A DNA stretch of 7,215 bases. Origin: UBA5177 sp002413265. Its GTDB lineage: Bacteria > Chloroflexota > UBA5177. Location: contig DAIORV010000112.1 in NCBI GenBank assembly GCA_036752825.1, positions 1 to 7,215 on the forward strand, written 5' to 3'. A program made the position numbers and the translations under genes. This document shows, piece after piece, positions 5,959 to 7,215 of this stretch. Position 1 is the first letter of the stretch. Every line of letters starts with the position of its first letter. Below the pieces are notes generated by a model that had not been told where the DNA came from, made no database searches, and saw only the letters and a list, made by a program, of their open reading frames with translations.

Positions 5959-6900
5959 GTGCGCTGGACTGCGGCCGGAATCGGCATCGTAATGACGGCA
6001 GCTCTGACTGGATTTTCCGCGTCGGCCGGAAACGCCCTCGCCTTGCCCCTGCCGACCGGGGCACGCCTTGTTGCCCAGATCGGCATAAGTCACTCCTCGG
6101 GCGCGCTCGCAGTCGAGTACCAGGTTGGCTCTCGAGTCACCGTGGCCGTCCTCGCCCAACAACACGGCAAGTATGTTGCTCGATGGTCTCGCAGACTTGG
6201 CAACGGCGTATGGAAGCTTTCATCGCCAGGTCCAACTGGGCTCTTCCGCGGTCTCAGCCCGCGGACTTCAAGCGGTTCGCAACAGGCCTTCGCGTACCTC
6301 GTGAAGGGGTCGGCTGTTGTGTCGGCGCTACAGCTCGCTACCGGCGGCGTGGTCAAGGCCGGGCGCGGCGTGGTCTTTAAAAAGACGGCGATCATCGTGC
6401 GCAGACGCGACTCCGCACACGCCGGCAGCGTGGCCTACCGCATCGTGACCCAGTACGACTGGTCGGGAAAGCTCTACGTTCCCCGGCAACCGATACGTGT
6501 TCCGGACTATCCCACCGGCCAGGAACCGCGCCCCAGCGCAACCATTCGCGCCGTGTCGGGCTCGGTCGCCCTCATTCGACTCGAAATTGCCGACACCGAG
6601 CCACTGCGCGAAACCGGACTGATGTTTCGCCAGTCGCTCGATCCCGACTCCGGGATGATCTTTGTCTGGCAAACGCCGACCCTCGACGCATTCTGGATGA
6701 AAGACACGCCCATTCCTCTGTCGATCGCCTGGATCTCAACAGATCTGAAGATCGTGGGGATTCAGGAGATGGCTCCGCTCGACCAAACGACTCTTCACTC
6801 TCCTGGAGTCCCCTACCTTTACGCGATTGAAACGAACAAGGGATACTTCACCCAGTACGGAATCCGCGTCGGTGACTCCGTGCAGCTTCACCTCAAGTAG
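5959..6900 (+). CDS. Secreted protein with uncharacterised N-terminal domain and C-terminal DUF192 domain
   Basis: The GTG start lies three bases after the folC stop, behind GGGAAGGG at 5943-5950. Residues 1-28 are a signal peptide: Arg2, a hydrophobic core, and an AxA site in NALA (25-28), with likely cleavage before LPLPTG. No lipobox Cys is present, so export to the cell surface or medium is expected. Residues about 30-190 are unrecognised, rich in Gly, Ser and short hydrophobic strands (for example KYVARWSRRL at 71-80 and YRIVTQYDWSGKLYV at 160-174), and look beta-rich. Residues about 200-313 are DUF192: RETGLMFRQSL (217-227), SGMIFVW (231-237), FWMKDTPIPLSIAWI (245-259), YAIETNKGYFTQYGIRVGD (288-306). 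The biochemical role of DUF192 is not established. Typical DUF192 proteins are little more than this domain, so the extra region is notable. It is the last gene of the operon. Confidence 0.88.
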   Translation: MRWTAAGIGIVMTAALTGFSASAGNALALPLPTGARLVAQIGISHSSGALAVEYQVGSRVTVAVLAQQHGKYVARWSRRLGNGVWKLSSPGPTGLFRGLSPRTSSGSQQAFAYLVKGSAVVSALQLATGGVVKAGRGVVFKKTAIIVRRRDSAHAGSVAYRIVTQYDWSGKLYVPRQPIRVPDYPTGQEPRPSATIRAVSGSVALIRLEIADTEPLRETGLMFRQSLDPDSGMIFVWQTPTLDAFWMKDTPIPLSIAWISTDLKIVGIQEMAPLDQTTLHSPGVPYLYAIETNKGYFTQYGIRVGDSVQLHLK

Positions 6901-6906
6901 GCGTTC

Positions 6907-6916
6907 ACGGCGCCGT
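6907..6916. repeat. 10-base perfect palindrome ACGGCGCCGT between convergent genes
   Basis: The sequence equals its own reverse complement and fills half of the 20-bp gap between the DUF192 gene and the convergent hypothetical. It has no loop and no T-run follows on either strand, so it is not a convincing intrinsic terminator. In GC-rich DNA a 10-base palindrome may be chance. Confidence 0.2.
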
Positions 6917-6920
6917 CTCT

Positions 6921-7215
6921 CTAAGGCGGCTCCCCACTGTTCTCGACGATTTTCGGCACCGGATTCTGGTGGGCGTTGGTCGCCCGCAGCACGAGATACG
7001 TCACGCTGTAAGCTCCTTTGCCCCCGTACTTCTTTCCGGCGTTCCATGTCGCGCGGAACGTGATGAGATCGCTGTGCGGGCCGCGCTGGACATACGTCTC
7101 ACAAAACCCATCTGCCGTCACGCCGCCCGGCACGGTCGTGATCTCGAATGTCTCGGGGAGGCGCCCTGTGTGGGTTGGGCAGCCATCCATCCAGGAGGGA
7201 CCCGTCTTGGCCACA
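6921..7215 (-). CDS. C-terminal part of an unrecognised protein, start outside the window
   Basis: Ninety-seven codons are open from the right edge to a TAG at 6923-6921. The first codon in the window is GTG (7214-7212), which may be an internal Val, so the true start is probably upstream. The visible part has two cysteines (positions 12 and 38 of the fragment: MDGCPTH and DGFCETY), two tryptophans, and alternating hydrophobic residues as in beta strands (ETFEITTV, DLITFRATW, YSVTYLVLRAT). It ends in a Pro/Asn-rich tail (HQNPVPK...NSGEPP). Two Cys and a beta-rich composition would suit an exported, possibly disulfide-bonded protein, but the N-terminus is not available. No family is recognised. 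Opposite-strand readings here lack family motifs and start inside the DUF192 gene, so this frame is the better choice. It is convergent with the operon, 20 bp away. Confidence 0.55.
   Translation of the reverse strand, partial: VAKTGPSWMDGCPTHTGRLPETFEITTVPGGVTADGFCETYVQRGPHSDLITFRATWNAGKKYGGKGAYSVTYLVLRATNAHQNPVPKIVENSGEPP

Noticed and set aside
6896..6935. Intrinsic terminator between the convergent genes
   Set aside because: Only short, competing stems (ACGGCGCCGT; GCCG/CGGC) are seen, with no T-run on either strand.
1..7215. Defence system, mobile element, CRISPR array, tRNA or rRNA
   Set aside because: No repeats with regular spacing, no transposase, integrase or nuclease-effector motifs and no cloverleaf were found. 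RarA and PolX are ordinary chromosomal repair proteins.

Overview
The window is GC-rich, gene-dense bacterial DNA with housekeeping character. Nearly every base is coding, intergenic gaps are about 130 bp or less, and Shine-Dalgarno sites (AAGGAG and close variants) are clear. No tRNA, rRNA, insertion sequence, CRISPR array or phage gene is visible. The P-loop wording GTAGKGST in FolC, the PolX with a PHP domain and the overall style suggest a high-GC, possibly uncultured bacterium of the Terrabacteria side (Chloroflexota-like). This placement is a guess from style and has not been tested.

Layout, left to right. (1) 1-706, minus: a calcineurin-like metallophosphoesterase, cut at its C-terminus by the window edge, with unusual substitutions at metal-ligand positions. 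(2) 707-833: a divergent promoter region. (3) 834-1109, plus: a 91-residue single-pass membrane protein of unknown function. Its last 20 bases overlap the 3' end of the next gene. (4) 1090-2814, minus: polX, a family X DNA polymerase with a C-terminal PHP exonuclease domain. (5) 2815-2929: a second divergent intergenic region, holding a small perfect inverted repeat. (6) 2930-6900, plus: a tight four-gene run of a DUF1232/YkvA-like membrane protein, rarA (replication-fork AAA+ ATPase), folC (folylpolyglutamate/dihydrofolate synthase) and a secreted protein with a C-terminal DUF192 domain. The junctions are 9 bp, a 4-bp ATGA overlap and 3 bp, so co-transcription is likely. (7) 6921-7215, minus: the C-terminal end of an unrecognised protein, convergent with the operon.

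How the genes fit together: polX and the rarA operon diverge from one 115-bp region, which places a repair polymerase/exonuclease beside a fork-maintenance ATPase. folC supplies polyglutamylated folates for one-carbon metabolism, including thymidylate and purine synthesis, so a loose theme of DNA maintenance and precursor supply is possible. The two flanking membrane or secreted proteins of the operon have no obvious link to it. I saw no convincing new multi-gene system. The most unusual items are the metal-site changes in the phosphoesterase and the uncharacterised N-terminal domain fused to DUF192.
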